Shown here: positions 26,021 through 35,587 of the stretch, piece by piece
How the letters are laid out: the number at the start of each line of letters is the position of its first letter
How positions within the stretch are numbered: position 1 is the first letter of the stretch
Assembly: GCF_003350925.1 (NCBI RefSeq)
Contig: NZ_KZ857179.1
Location: 134,848-198,847 of the forward strand
Length of the DNA stretch: 64,000 bases
From: Dyella tabacisoli
GTDB lineage: Bacteria > Pseudomonadota > Gammaproteobacteria > Xanthomonadales > Rhodanobacteraceae
Reading direction: 5' to 3'
Translations under genes and position numbers: made by a program
The notes under the pieces: model-generated
Databases searched by the model: none
Told to the model about the DNA's origin: nothing
The model's input: the letters and a program-made list of their open reading frames with translations, nothing else

Positions 26021-26845
26021 TTATTGCCGCGCGCCGCGCGGGTTGTCGGGGGTGGCCGGCAAGTTGCTGCGAAATGGATTGATATCGAGTCCGCCACGGC
26101 GTGTGTAGCGTGCGTATACGCTTAGTTGCGTGGGCGCGCAGCGATTCATGATGTCGACGTAAATGCGTTCCACGCATTGTTCGTGGAATTCGTTGTGGTT
26201 ACGGAACGAGACCAGATAGCGCAGCAAGCCGGCGTGGTCGATCGCAGCGCCACGATACGCAATCTGCACGCTGCCCCAATCGGGCTGGCCGGTCACTGGG
26301 CAGTTGGAGCGCAGCAGATTGGACACCAAGGTTTCATCGACCGTATCGGCGAGGCTGCGGACCGACAAATAATCGGCCTTGGGCGGGCCGTAGTCGTCGA
26401 TGTCCAGCTCCAAGCTGTCGATCAGCGTGCCGGATAAATCACTCACGGCGTGGCCGCGCGCGCTGGCTTCACTGAGCTGCACTTGTATCGGCGCACCGGC
26501 GGCTGCGGATAGATCGCGGGTCAGCAGCGCCGACAGCGTGGCCGCATCGGCATAACGTTCTTGCGCAAAGCCGTTCAAGTACAGCTTGAAGGATTTGGAT
26601 TCGATGATGGCCGGCGAGGTCGCCGGCACGCGGAATTCAGCCAGCGCCACCATCGGCTTGCCGCGCGTATCCAGCCAGGACAGCTCGTAGGCATTCCAGA
26701 TGTCTACGCCGTGGAACGGCAACACCTCGCCCACGCCGATTTCCGCGCGCTTTTCGGCACGCGGAATCGGAAACAGCAGGCTGGGGTCGTAGCGGTCGGC
26801 GTAAAGGGTGGTCTTGCCGAGTGGGGAATGTTCTGGGGTATGCAT
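26021..26845 (-). CDS. queF: NADPH-dependent 7-cyano-7-deazaguanine reductase
   Basis: Reduces preQ0 to preQ1 in queuosine biosynthesis (cytoplasm). 274 aa, the long type II QueF. Motif [10 protein letters not shown] at 82-91 is the NADPH-binding signature, and the catalytic Cys lies in [12 protein letters not shown] near residue 183. The C-terminal half has [13 protein letters not shown], also conserved. No preQ1 riboswitch is apparent upstream. The gene follows an aldo/keto reductase on the same strand after a strong hairpin. Confidence 0.96.
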   Translation of the reverse strand: MHTPEHSPLGKTTLYADRYDPSLLFPIPRAEKRAEIGVGEVLPFHGVDIWNAYELSWLDTRGKPMVALAEFRVPATSPAIIESKSFKLYLNGFAQERYADAATLSALLTRDLSAAAGAPIQVQLSEASARGHAVSDLSGTLIDSLELDIDDYGPPKADYLSVRSLADTVDETLVSNLLRSNCPVTGQPDWGSVQIAYRGAAIDHAGLLRYLVSFRNHNEFHEQCVERIYVDIMNRCAPTQLSVYARYTRRGGLDINPFRSNLPATPDNPRGARQ

Positions 26846-26894
26846 GGATGCATTTTACCCCTATGCGTTTAGGCATTAAGCATTTGCGCCGGTA

Positions 26895-26920
26895 GTCCGC
26901 CCCTGGCGGCAGGGGCGGAC
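26895..26920 (-). terminator. Strong hairpin, probable terminator of the aldo/keto reductase gene
   Basis: 11-bp perfect stem GTCCGCCCCTG/CAGGGGCGGAC with a 4-base loop, 7 bases after the stop of the gene at 26927. It lacks a T run, as many GC-rich terminators do. Confidence 0.6.
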
Positions 26921-26926
26921 CAGGCA

Positions 26927-27946
<1,020 letters not shown>

Positions 27947-28022
27947 CGGATCGGTCTCAGCGGTGGGAAGGTGAGCGCATTCTTCGCCTATGCGTCTTAG
28001 CGATAAATACTCAATAATCAAC

Positions 28023-28041
28023 ATCTCTATTTCATTGAGAT
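28023..28041. promoter_or_regulatory. Candidate LysR binding site in the divergent promoter region
   Basis: ATCTC-N9-GAGAT inverted repeat within a larger CTCAAT..ATTGAG repeat (28010-28039). LysR regulators bind interrupted dyads of this kind (T-N11-A) between divergent genes. It ends 12 bases before the regulator start codon. Confidence 0.5.
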
Positions 28042-28052
28042 AAACAATCGCC

Positions 28053-28949
28053 ATGGATCGACTGCAGGCCATGCGAGTCTTCACGCGCATCGTTGAGCTG
28101 GGCAGCTTTACCCGTGCCGCCGACGATTTGAATCTGCCGCGCGCCACCCTGACCCACACGATCAAGCGGCTGGAAGCACAGTTGGGTACGCAGTTGCTGC
28201 AACGGACGACGCGCCGTGTGGCGATCACCCCCGATGGCCAGACGTACTATGGCCATTGCATGCGACTGCTGGCCGATCTGGACGAGGTCGAGGGCCACTT
28301 TCGCGATGCTGCCGTGCAAGTCAAAGGTCGCGTGCGGGTGGATTTGCCCGCTACGTTCGCGCGATTGAAGGTGATACCGGCGCTGCCGGCTTTTTGCGCG
28401 CGTTATCCGCAGATCGAGCTGCATATCAGCACCGGTGACCGTTATGTAAACCTGGTGCAGGAAGGCGTCGATTGTGTGCTGCGCGCGGGCGAGCTGGCGG
28501 ATTCGGGCCTGGTCGGCCGCCGCGTGGCGATCTTGCCGCAGGCCACTGTCGCCAGCGCCGCTTATATACGTGAGCATGGCCTGCCGGAGACGCTGGCGGC
28601 ATTGCAAAAAAGCCATCTGGCGGTGAATTGGGCCTCGCCGACTACGCGCCGGTCCGAGCCTTTGGATTTTATGGTGAACCGCAAACTGCGCCAGGTGGAC
28701 ATGCCCAGCCGCGTCACCGTCAACGGCACCGAGGCCTACCTGGCCTGCTGCGAGGCCGGCATGGGCATTGCCCAGTTTCCGCGTTATCGCATCGCCGAGG
28801 CATTGGCCAAGGGTGAGCTATGCGAGATCTTGCCGGCTTATCCGCCGCCGCCGTTGCCGGTGACGGTGCTGTATCCACCGCAGCGCCAGTTGCCGGCGCG
28901 ATTGCGTGTATTTATCGACTGGCTGGCCGAGCTGATGGCCGACATGTAG
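28053..28949 (+). CDS. LysR-family transcriptional regulator
   Basis: 298 aa. N-terminal winged helix-turn-helix ([20 protein letters not shown].. [20 protein letters not shown]) at about 1-60, then a substrate-binding domain with the periplasmic-binding fold. Divergent from the aldo/keto reductase gene, which is its likely target. The stop codon TAG lies inside the GTAGGTTGGG left end of an intergenic repeat. Confidence 0.95.
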   Translation: MDRLQAMRVFTRIVELGSFTRAADDLNLPRATLTHTIKRLEAQLGTQLLQRTTRRVAITPDGQTYYGHCMRLLADLDEVEGHFRDAAVQVKGRVRVDLPATFARLKVIPALPAFCARYPQIELHISTGDRYVNLVQEGVDCVLRAGELADSGLVGRRVAILPQATVASAAYIREHGLPETLAALQKSHLAVNWASPTTRRSEPLDFMVNRKLRQVDMPSRVTVNGTEAYLACCEAGMGIAQFPRYRIAEALAKGELCEILPAYPPPPLPVTVLYPPQRQLPARLRVFIDWLAELMADM

Positions 28950-29043
28950 GTTGGGCTGAACGAAGTGATGCCCAACGTTGCGCAACGTTGGGATGTACGT
29001 TGGAGACCAATGTTGGGGTTCGCTTCGCTCACCACCAACCTAC
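28946..29043. mobile_element. MITE-like element, short relative of the one at 11682
   Basis: 98 bases with ends GTAGGTTGGGCTGAACGAAG and (reverse) GTAGGTTGGTGGTGAGCGAAG, and internal CAACGTTGCGCAACGTTGGG. Its arms match the 11682 element but are less perfect, and the 34-base tandem core is missing. It separates a convergent gene pair and supplies the stop codon of the LysR gene. Confidence 0.8.
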
Positions 29044-29050
29044 CGCGTCA

Positions 29051-29449
29051 TTACGGCGTAACTGCTATTTCCAACATGGCGGGCACACTTGTCGGCGTGC
29101 CGTTGGAGTCGAGCGCAATCATCACAAAGCGGCCGGTGGTGCAGACGCGGCGGTCGCCGCTGAGCAGATCCTCGGCGATCATTTCCACTTCCACCTGCAT
29201 CGAGCTGCGGCCGACTTCGACGATGCGCGCGGTCAGCTCCACCAATTGGCCCTTGCGTACCGGTACGCGGAAGTCCACCTGCTCCGAGCGTGCGGTGACC
29301 ACGGTGCGCCGCGCGTAGCGCGAAGCGACGATAAAAGCGGCCTTATCCATCCATGCAAGTGCCTGACCGCCGAACAATGTGTTGAGATGATTGGTGTGGT
29401 CCGGGAAAACCATTTCCAGCAGACGGGCTTCGAGCGGGGCGGTGGTCAT
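29051..29449 (-). CDS. Acyl-CoA thioesterase (hotdog fold, YciA-like)
   Basis: 132 aa from ATG 29449. Hydrolyses acyl-CoA thioesters in the cytoplasm. Motifs PDHTNHLNTLFGGQALAWMD and VTARSEQVDFRVPVRKG are those of the YciA/BACH group, with the catalytic Asp in the ALAWMD helix. Upstream in-frame codons are Cys/Pro-rich and unlike the family. Monocistronic, flanked by a repeat downstream. Confidence 0.9.
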   Translation of the reverse strand: MTTAPLEARLLEMVFPDHTNHLNTLFGGQALAWMDKAAFIVASRYARRTVVTARSEQVDFRVPVRKGQLVELTARIVEVGRSSMQVEVEMIAEDLLSGDRRVCTTGRFVMIALDSNGTPTSVPAMLEIAVTP

Positions 29450-29677
29450 GGCGGTGTTCTTATGCGTGGCGGCGGGCGAGGCGTACGTTGGCGTATTTTG
29501 CCGCGGCGCACAACAGTCAGTCGGTTTGCCGCAAGCCTTGCCTGCGTCCATGTCACGGCGGCGATATAGGGACCTTTGGCAGGGGTGCCGGCACGGGTTT
29601 GGCCGCTAGGATCGAGGGTTGGACTATTTTCGCCATGGTCGGCGTTCGCAGTGATTCATAGTGCAAGGGGAGTCAGC

Positions 29678-32053
29678 ATGGGGGCAGTGAGCATGGGGTC
29701 GATGATGGGTAAGTCGTGCCTGTTGGGTGCGCTGGTGGTGGGGGCGTTGTCGACGGGAGTAGCCGCGCAGACCAAGGCCGAAAGCATCAAGGCATTGAGT
29801 ACCGACGATTACGCGCGCGCGGAACGTTTCGTTGGCTACAACGCCAGCCCGTTGGTCGACCATGCCGTGCAGAGCGCGACCTGGCTCGATGACGGCCATT
29901 TCTGGTACCGCGACCACGACGTCAACGGCGATCGCTACCTGCGCATGGATGCGGCTACTGGTAAGGCCGAGCCGGCATTCGATCACGTCAAGCTCGCCGC
30001 CGCCTTGAGCAAGCTCACCGGTAAGACGGTGGATGCGAAAAAGCTGGCCATCGTCGACTACAGCATCGCTGCCGATGGGCGCTACAACATCGGTACCCGC
30101 AGCAAGCACTATGTGTGCGATCTCAAGAGCGCAGGCGTTTGCGTCGCCAAAGGTGGCTCAGACAAAGACCCGGCGATGAAACACGGCGATGAGCCCGGTG
30201 TGTTGTCGCCCGATAAACACAGCGAAGCTTTTATCCGTCACTGGAACTTGTGGCTGCGCGATGTCACCAGCGGCAAGGAAACCCAGCTCACCACCGATGG
30301 CGTGGAAAACTACGGCTACGCCACCGACAACGCCGGTTGGAAACATACCGACGAAGCGATTCTGGTGTGGTCGCCAGACTCCAGCAAAATCGCCACCTTC
30401 CAGCAGGATCAGCGCAAGACCAGCGACATGTATCTGGTCAGCACCAACGTCGGTCGCCCCAAGCTGGAGCAGTGGAAATACCCGCTGGTCGGCGATGAAA
30501 ACATCACGATGATCGAGCGGGTCATCATCGATGTAGCCGACAAACATGTATTGCGTTTGCAGATGCCGCCGGATCAGCACCGTTCCAGTCTGTGCGACGA
30601 CGTCAGTTGCGGCCGCAACGGCGGTTGGGACGATGTGAAGTGGGCACCTGACAATAAGAGCCTGGCCTTCGTCTCTACCTCGCGCGATCACAAGCAAGAG
30701 TGGTTTCGCATTGCCGATCCAGCCACCGGCGCCGTGCGTACCGTATTCGATGAAAAAGTCGCGACCTATTTCGAGAGCGGCAACGGTGAGGTGAATTGGC
30801 AGTATCTGCCTGCTACCGATGAGGCGATCTGGTTCAGCGAGCGCGACGGCTGGGGCCAGCTTTATCTTTACGACCTGCGCAGCGGCAAGCTTAAACAGCA
30901 GATCACGCAGGGCGAAGGCAATGTCAGCGAAGTGCTGCGAGTGGACGCGGCAAGCCGCACGATCTGGTTCCGTGGCGTAGGCAAAGAGCCCGGTCGCGAT
31001 CCCTACTACCAGCACTTCTACAAGATCGGTATGGACGGCCAGGGCCTGACCTTGCTCACCCCCGAAGACGCCGACCATACCGTGTCGCTATCGCCCGACG
31101 GTCGTCATTTTGTCGATGCGTATTCCACCCCGACGACGGCGCCGGTTACCGTGCTGCGCAGTGCGGACGATGGCCGCGTGGTCGCGCCGATCGCCAAGGC
31201 CGACATCAGCCGTCTGACGGCCACGGGCTGGGTGCCGCCGCAGCCGTTCACGGTGAAAGGGCGTGATGGCAAGACCGATCTGTACGGCATGATGTTCAAG
31301 CCGACGCATTTCGATCCGAATAAAAAATATCCCATCGTCGATTACGTCTACCCCGGCCCGCAGACCGGTTCGGTGGGCAGCCGCAGCTTCAGCGCCGCGC
31401 GTGTCGATCATCAGGCCCTGGCTGAGCTTGGTTTCATCGTGGTCGCTATCGACGGCATGGGTACGCCGTGGCGCTCCAAGGCATTTCACGATGCCTACTT
31501 CGGCAACATCATCGACAACACCATGCCCGACCAGGTCGCCGGCCTGAAAGAGCTCGGCAAGCGTTATCCGTGGATCGATCTGGACCGCGTCGGCATGTGG
31601 GGCCACTCCGGCGGCGGCAACGCGACCGTCAGCGCACTGTTTCTGTACCCGGATTTCTTCAAGGTCGGCATCGCCGAGAGCGGTAACCACGACAACCGCA
31701 ACTACGAAGACGACTGGGCCGAGAAATGGCAGGGCCTGTTGGTGAAAGACAAAGACGGCAAGAGCAATTACGACAAACAGGCCAATCAACTGTTTGCCGG
31801 CAACCTCAAAGGCCATCTGCTGCTTGCCCACGGCACCATGGACGACAACGTACCGCCGTATCAGACCTTGCTGGTAGTCGATGCGCTGATTAAAGCCAAC
31901 AAAGATTTCGATCTGCTGTTGATCCCCAATGTTCATCATGGTTACGGCGAAGCCAGCGCGTACATGATGCGCAAGCGCTGGGATTACTTCGTGCGCAACC
32001 TGATGGGTGCCGAGCCGCCGCAGGGCTATGCGATGAAGCCGCCGAAGATCTGA
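29678..32053 (+). CDS. Dipeptidyl-peptidase IV-like serine peptidase (S9 family)
   Basis: Exported peptidase, 791 aa. ATG 29678 has AAGGGGAG six bases upstream and starts a signal peptide ending in VAAQ. DPPIV-type beta-propeller in the N-terminal two thirds, alpha/beta hydrolase domain at the C-terminus. Catalytic triad: Ser644 in GHSGGG, Asp722 in HGTMDDNVP, His754 in NVHHGYG. The nucleophile motif is GHSGGG where DPP4 has GWSYGG. Four Cys in the propeller (YVCDLKSAGVC, SLCDDVSCG) suggest disulfides. Likely releases N-terminal dipeptides from peptides in the periplasm. Confidence 0.93.
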   Translation: MGAVSMGSMMGKSCLLGALVVGALSTGVAAQTKAESIKALSTDDYARAERFVGYNASPLVDHAVQSATWLDDGHFWYRDHDVNGDRYLRMDAATGKAEPAFDHVKLAAALSKLTGKTVDAKKLAIVDYSIAADGRYNIGTRSKHYVCDLKSAGVCVAKGGSDKDPAMKHGDEPGVLSPDKHSEAFIRHWNLWLRDVTSGKETQLTTDGVENYGYATDNAGWKHTDEAILVWSPDSSKIATFQQDQRKTSDMYLVSTNVGRPKLEQWKYPLVGDENITMIERVIIDVADKHVLRLQMPPDQHRSSLCDDVSCGRNGGWDDVKWAPDNKSLAFVSTSRDHKQEWFRIADPATGAVRTVFDEKVATYFESGNGEVNWQYLPATDEAIWFSERDGWGQLYLYDLRSGKLKQQITQGEGNVSEVLRVDAASRTIWFRGVGKEPGRDPYYQHFYKIGMDGQGLTLLTPEDADHTVSLSPDGRHFVDAYSTPTTAPVTVLRSADDGRVVAPIAKADISRLTATGWVPPQPFTVKGRDGKTDLYGMMFKPTHFDPNKKYPIVDYVYPGPQTGSVGSRSFSAARVDHQALAELGFIVVAIDGMGTPWRSKAFHDAYFGNIIDNTMPDQVAGLKELGKRYPWIDLDRVGMWGHSGGGNATVSALFLYPDFFKVGIAESGNHDNRNYEDDWAEKWQGLLVKDKDGKSNYDKQANQLFAGNLKGHLLLAHGTMDDNVPPYQTLLVVDALIKANKDFDLLLIPNVHHGYGEASAYMMRKRWDYFVRNLMGAEPPQGYAMKPPKI

Positions 32054-32058
32054 AGATG

Positions 32059-32092
32059 CGCCACCTCTCTCCCCTCGCCGGGAGAGAGGTGG
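32059..32092. terminator. Bidirectional hairpin terminator between convergent genes
   Basis: 14-bp perfect stem GCCACCTCTCTCCC/GGGAGAGAGGTGGC around a 6-base loop, filling the 46-base gap between the S9 peptidase and M56 peptidase genes. No T run. Confidence 0.7.
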
Positions 32093-32099
32093 CATCGCA

Positions 32100-33899
32100 T
32101 TATTGAGTGTTAGCCGCTTGTGCTACACCTTTAGCGATCGCCTCATCGAGTACTTTGTCCATCTGCTTCTCGGCGCGGTCAGACTCTGCGCTCTGCCGTT
32201 TGGACAGTTCGGCCTGCTGCTTGCTTAGTTCGGCCTGTTGTTTAGCCAATGGCTGTTGCGCGCCATTGAGCTTGGTCTGTTCATTGCGCAACGCTTCCAA
32301 TTCGCTTTTGCGCTGAAACACATAAGCATCAGTAGCCGGCGTTACTTGTCTGGAGTCGATCTCGGCATCGCGTCTTTGCATCTCGCCCTGCCGTCTCGCC
32401 AGCTCGCCTTCGCGCATGGCCAGGCCACTCTCCTGCGCGGCGAGTTTGCTCTGCTCGCTGGCCAGGTGACTTTGCTCCAGCTCTAATTTGTTGACCGGTG
32501 CGTAGGCGTCGCGGGCGCGTTGAACCAGGGTTGCATCGTGAATCACATAAGCCTTGCCGTCGCGGCGAAACCACACCATCGGATCGCCGGTTCGGTGCAG
32601 GCGCTTTACGCTGTCCAGATCGAGATTGGTACCGCTGATGATGGTCAATTCACCGTCGAATAACGCAAAGCCGCGGCTGGCATTGGAATGGAGATTGATA
32701 TCCGTGACGCCTCTGAACCGATTGCCGGCATAGTCTCTGGGTAGCGACGGCGGTTCGGGCGGCGGCGGTGGCGGGAGCGGGGCCACGGGTTCCGGCGGTG
32801 GCGGTGGCGGGGCTGGTGGTGGGTACTTGTCAGTGTTTTGCACGCTGATGCCGGCCGCGTTTGTATCAGCAGGGTCTGCATGCGCTGCGGTTACCCGGTA
32901 TGGCAGCACGCCAGCCAGCGCGACTAGTGCGACCAGCAGCCAACTGCCGCTGCGTGGCTTTGTATCGTTGACCGTCTGTTGCAGCATCATCAATCGCCTT
33001 TTCAGGTTCTGAAACGTGGGGGAGGCGCCAGCCAGGCCGGAGTGCATCGGTTGCACCACGCCAAGGCGCAGCAATAGACGGCCATAGTCCTGCGGTACCG
33101 CGCATTGCTTTTGCAGCACCTGGGCATCGCAAGCGGCCTCGCGGTTGAGCGCGTATTCGCGCATCGCCCAGGCCACCAGCGGATGAAAAAAGAACAGGCG
33201 CTGCGCGATGGCCGGCACCCAGCCCAGCCACAGGTCGCCGCGTTGCAGATGCGCCAACTCATGGGTCAGCGCCATCGCCGATTCCGCGGCCGTCAGTGCC
33301 TGGCCGGCCGGGAGCAATACGGTCGGCCGCCATAAACCCATCACCTGCGGCGATGCGATAGCGTGCGATACGCGCAGCCGCGGACAGCGGCGTAGAGCCA
33401 GCACCTGGGCTTGCTGTTTGCACGATGCCTGCAAGCTCTCGTCATCCAGCGGTACCGACTCGCGCAGCACGGTGCGCGCAAGCCGCCATTGCCTTGTCGC
33501 CAGCGGCAGTTGCACCAGCACACCGAGCATCCACAAGCCGACAATGAGTCCGCGCCAATGGCTTGGCTGGGGCGCTATGGGTGCCTGCTGCACGGTCGCG
33601 GATATCGGCGACAGCGTGGTCGGTTCGGCCATCCAACTGACATGGTTCTCGGTGGATGTAATGACCGTGGCAACGTCTGCGCTGGGCGACAGCAAGGGCA
33701 GTTCTAGCGGTGTGCTGACGACCAGGCCGACGATGAGTTGCGCGGCAACCAGCCACCATAGCGTGCTGCGGATCGCAGGCGACAATCGCGGCAACCAGCG
33801 GCCCAGCAGCCATAGCGCGCCAATCAACAGCGCCGCCTGGGCGGAGGTCCAGATCAAACGGATAAGCAGGGTATCGGCCAAGGTATCGAGCGTGTTCAT
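32100..33899 (-). CDS. BlaR1/MecR1-type M56 membrane metallopeptidase with coiled-coil tail
   Basis: Sensor-protease that in BlaR1 systems leads to removal of the BlaI repressor. 599 aa. Membrane helices near 10-35, 45-62 and 117-135, zinc site HELAH at 213-217 with E254 in NREAACDA, another helix near 318-330, then a Pro-rich segment. No penicillin-binding sensor domain follows; instead there is a short beta region and a long Gln/Lys/Glu-rich coiled coil (about 480-590, with repeated SKLAAQE and KQQAELS units). The start is 1 base past the blaI-like stop and has AAGGAG upstream. The signal sensed is unknown. Confidence 0.88.
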   Translation of the reverse strand: MNTLDTLADTLLIRLIWTSAQAALLIGALWLLGRWLPRLSPAIRSTLWWLVAAQLIVGLVVSTPLELPLLSPSADVATVITSTENHVSWMAEPTTLSPISATVQQAPIAPQPSHWRGLIVGLWMLGVLVQLPLATRQWRLARTVLRESVPLDDESLQASCKQQAQVLALRRCPRLRVSHAIASPQVMGLWRPTVLLPAGQALTAAESAMALTHELAHLQRGDLWLGWVPAIAQRLFFFHPLVAWAMREYALNREAACDAQVLQKQCAVPQDYGRLLLRLGVVQPMHSGLAGASPTFQNLKRRLMMLQQTVNDTKPRSGSWLLVALVALAGVLPYRVTAAHADPADTNAAGISVQNTDKYPPPAPPPPPPEPVAPLPPPPPPEPPSLPRDYAGNRFRGVTDINLHSNASRGFALFDGELTIISGTNLDLDSVKRLHRTGDPMVWFRRDGKAYVIHDATLVQRARDAYAPVNKLELEQSHLASEQSKLAAQESGLAMREGELARRQGEMQRRDAEIDSRQVTPATDAYVFQRKSELEALRNEQTKLNGAQQPLAKQQAELSKQQAELSKRQSAESDRAEKQMDKVLDEAIAKGVAQAANTQ

Positions 33900-33900
33900 C

Positions 33901-34287
33901 TCACGTCTCCTTGCGCCGGGATTGCAGTTGCGACACCAGGGCTTCGAGTTCGGCCAGCTCGACGTCGCTGACTTGGGCGCGCTCCGACATCCAGGCGACG
34001 AAGGGCGATACCGAGCCGCTCAAGGTGTTCTCGACAAAATTGCCGACCGCGCTGCGCATGACCTCGCCGGGACCGGCGGTAGCGCTATAGCGATACATGC
34101 CATCTTGCTGTTTGCGCTCAAGATAGCCCTTGCTGCGCAGCCGCTCCATCATGGTGAGCACGGTGGAGCGGGCCAAGCCTCGCGCATGACCGAAGATGGA
34201 CGCCACTTGGCCGACCGAGGCATGTTGGTGGTCGGCGAGATACTGCAGGAGCGCCAGCTCCTGATCGCCAATCGAGGGTTTGGACAT
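33901..34287 (-). CDS. BlaI/MecI-family transcriptional repressor
   Basis: 128 aa from ATG 34287. Winged-helix DNA-binding domain (IGDQELALLQYLADHQ.., RSTVLTMMERLRSKGYLERK) followed by a short dimerisation tail. Followed by the M56 protease, so the pair forms the usual repressor/protease operon. Two near-identical operators with the BlaI core TACA-N2-TGTA lie just upstream, implying autoregulation. No beta-lactamase gene is nearby. Confidence 0.93.
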   Translation of the reverse strand: MSKPSIGDQELALLQYLADHQHASVGQVASIFGHARGLARSTVLTMMERLRSKGYLERKQQDGMYRYSATAGPGEVMRSAVGNFVENTLSGSVSPFVAWMSERAQVSDVELAELEALVSQLQSRRKET

Positions 34288-34300
34288 GATCTGGCATCTC

Positions 34301-34350
34301 TTGACTACAGGTGTAGTCAAAAGCTACGCCTTAACTACAGATGTAGTCAA
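34301..34350 (-). promoter_or_regulatory. Twin BlaI-type operators over the blaI-blaR1 promoter
   Basis: Two 20-base palindromes, TTGACTACAGGTGTAGTCAA (34301-34320) and TTAACTACAGATGTAGTCAA (34331-34350), centres 30 bases apart. Read on the minus strand the distal one starts with TTGACT, a possible -35 box, and TAGCTT 18 bases on is a possible -10; repressor bound to both would cover the promoter. Confidence 0.88.
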
Positions 34351-34401
34351 TAGGCCGTCCGACCGATCGCCGAAGAGGGGCCGCCGTGACGGCCCATCGC
34401 T

Positions 34402-35424
34402 TCAGAACGCCATATCGAAAGCTACTTCGCCCTGCACGCCGACCTGGTAGGCCGACACTCGGCGCTCGAAGAAATTGGTCAGTTCTTGCACGTCTTGCAG
34501 ATCCATAAAGTCGAATGGATTCTTCGCGCCGTACTTTTTCGGCATGTCGAGCTGAGCCAGCCGCTGGTCGGCGCAGTATTCGAGGTACTGGCGCATTTCC
34601 TTGGCCGACAAACCGGCGACGCCACCAGACAGCACGTCTTCGGCGAACTGGGTTTCGCAGGCAATGGCTTCTTCCATCATCTGCTCGACCTTGGCGCGCA
34701 TGCCGTCGTCGAACAATTCCGGTTCTTGCTCGCGCACGGTGCGCACCACTTCAAAAGCGAACGCCATGTGGCCGCTCTCGTCGCGAAACACCCAGTTAGT
34801 ACCGGATGCCAGGCCATGCAGCAGGCCACGCGAGCGCAGAAAGTAGACATACGCAAAGGCGGCATAGAAGAACAAGCCTTCGATGCAGGCGGCGAAACAG
34901 ATCAGGTTGAGCAAAAACTGCTGGCGATGCTCGCGCGTTTCCAGTCGGCGCAGGCCCTGGATGGAGTCGATCCACTTGAAGCAGAACTCGCCTTTCTGAC
35001 GAATCGAGGGAATGTTCTCGATGGCGTCGAAGGCCTTGTTGCGCTCGGTCGGATCGGGGATATAGGTGTCGAGCAAGGTGAGGTAGAACTGCACATGCAG
35101 CGCTTCTTCGTACAACTGGCGCGACAGGTACATGCGCGCTTCGGGCGCATTGATGTGCTGGTACAGGTTCAGCACCAGATTGTTGGAGACGATGGTGTCG
35201 CCGGTGGCGAAGAAGGCGACCAGGCGATGAATCAAATGGCGATCGGCGTCGGACATCTTCGACTTGAGGTCGGTGACGTCGAGCGAAAAATCCACCTCGT
35301 CCACTGTCCACGTGTTCTTGATGGCATTGCGATACATCTCGTAGAACTCGGGGTAACGCATCGGTCGCAGCGTCAGCTCGAAGCCAGGGTCGAGAATATG
35401 CGAGTCGCGAGTCGTGGTGGACAT
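34402..35424 (-). CDS. nrdB: Ribonucleoside-diphosphate reductase, beta subunit (class Ia)
   Basis: Holds the di-iron centre and tyrosyl radical for deoxyribonucleotide synthesis. 340 aa; AGGA lies 7 bases before ATG 35424. Metal ligands and radical Tyr are all present: D76 (ATGDTIV), E107 and H110 (EEALH), Y114 four residues on, a Glu in ACIEGLFFY, and E/H in RDESGHM. The conserved C-terminal tail that docks to NrdA is FDMAF. It follows nrdA after 163 bases, the gap being filled by a hairpin repeat. Confidence 0.96.
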   Translation of the reverse strand: MSTTTRDSHILDPGFELTLRPMRYPEFYEMYRNAIKNTWTVDEVDFSLDVTDLKSKMSDADRHLIHRLVAFFATGDTIVSNNLVLNLYQHINAPEARMYLSRQLYEEALHVQFYLTLLDTYIPDPTERNKAFDAIENIPSIRQKGEFCFKWIDSIQGLRRLETREHRQQFLLNLICFAACIEGLFFYAAFAYVYFLRSRGLLHGLASGTNWVFRDESGHMAFAFEVVRTVREQEPELFDDGMRAKVEQMMEEAIACETQFAEDVLSGGVAGLSAKEMRQYLEYCADQRLAQLDMPKKYGAKNPFDFMDLQDVQELTNFFERRVSAYQVGVQGEVAFDMAF

Positions 35425-35454
35425 AGGTAATCCTAAGCAAAGATGGAGCGGCTA

Positions 35455-35575
35455 TCTCCCTCCCCTGCGTGCAGCAGGGGAGGGCCGGGGTGGGGTGAAG
35501 CACGGCACCATGCGATGTCGTCGCAAGGGTTTACCCCCTCCCAGCCTCCCCCTGCGAGCAGGGGGAGGGGCGGTG
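35455..35575. repeat. Composite GC-rich hairpin repeat, copy 5, inside the nrdA-nrdB operon
   Basis: CTCCCTCCCCTGC..GCAGCAGGGGAGGG hairpin, linker, then CCTCCCCCTGC-GA-GCAGGGGGAGG. Lies between two genes that must be expressed together, so it could adjust the ratio of the subunits through mRNA processing or partial termination. Confidence 0.8.
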
Positions 35576-35587
35576 TCGGTGTCGGTG

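Noticed and set aside
26846..26926. preQ1 riboswitch before queF
   Set aside because: The short upstream stretch holds only a GC-rich hairpin that fits a terminator of the preceding gene, with no preQ1 aptamer motif.
34402..35424. Possible radical-less NrdB
   Set aside because: All metal ligands and the radical Tyr (Y114, four residues after H110) are present.
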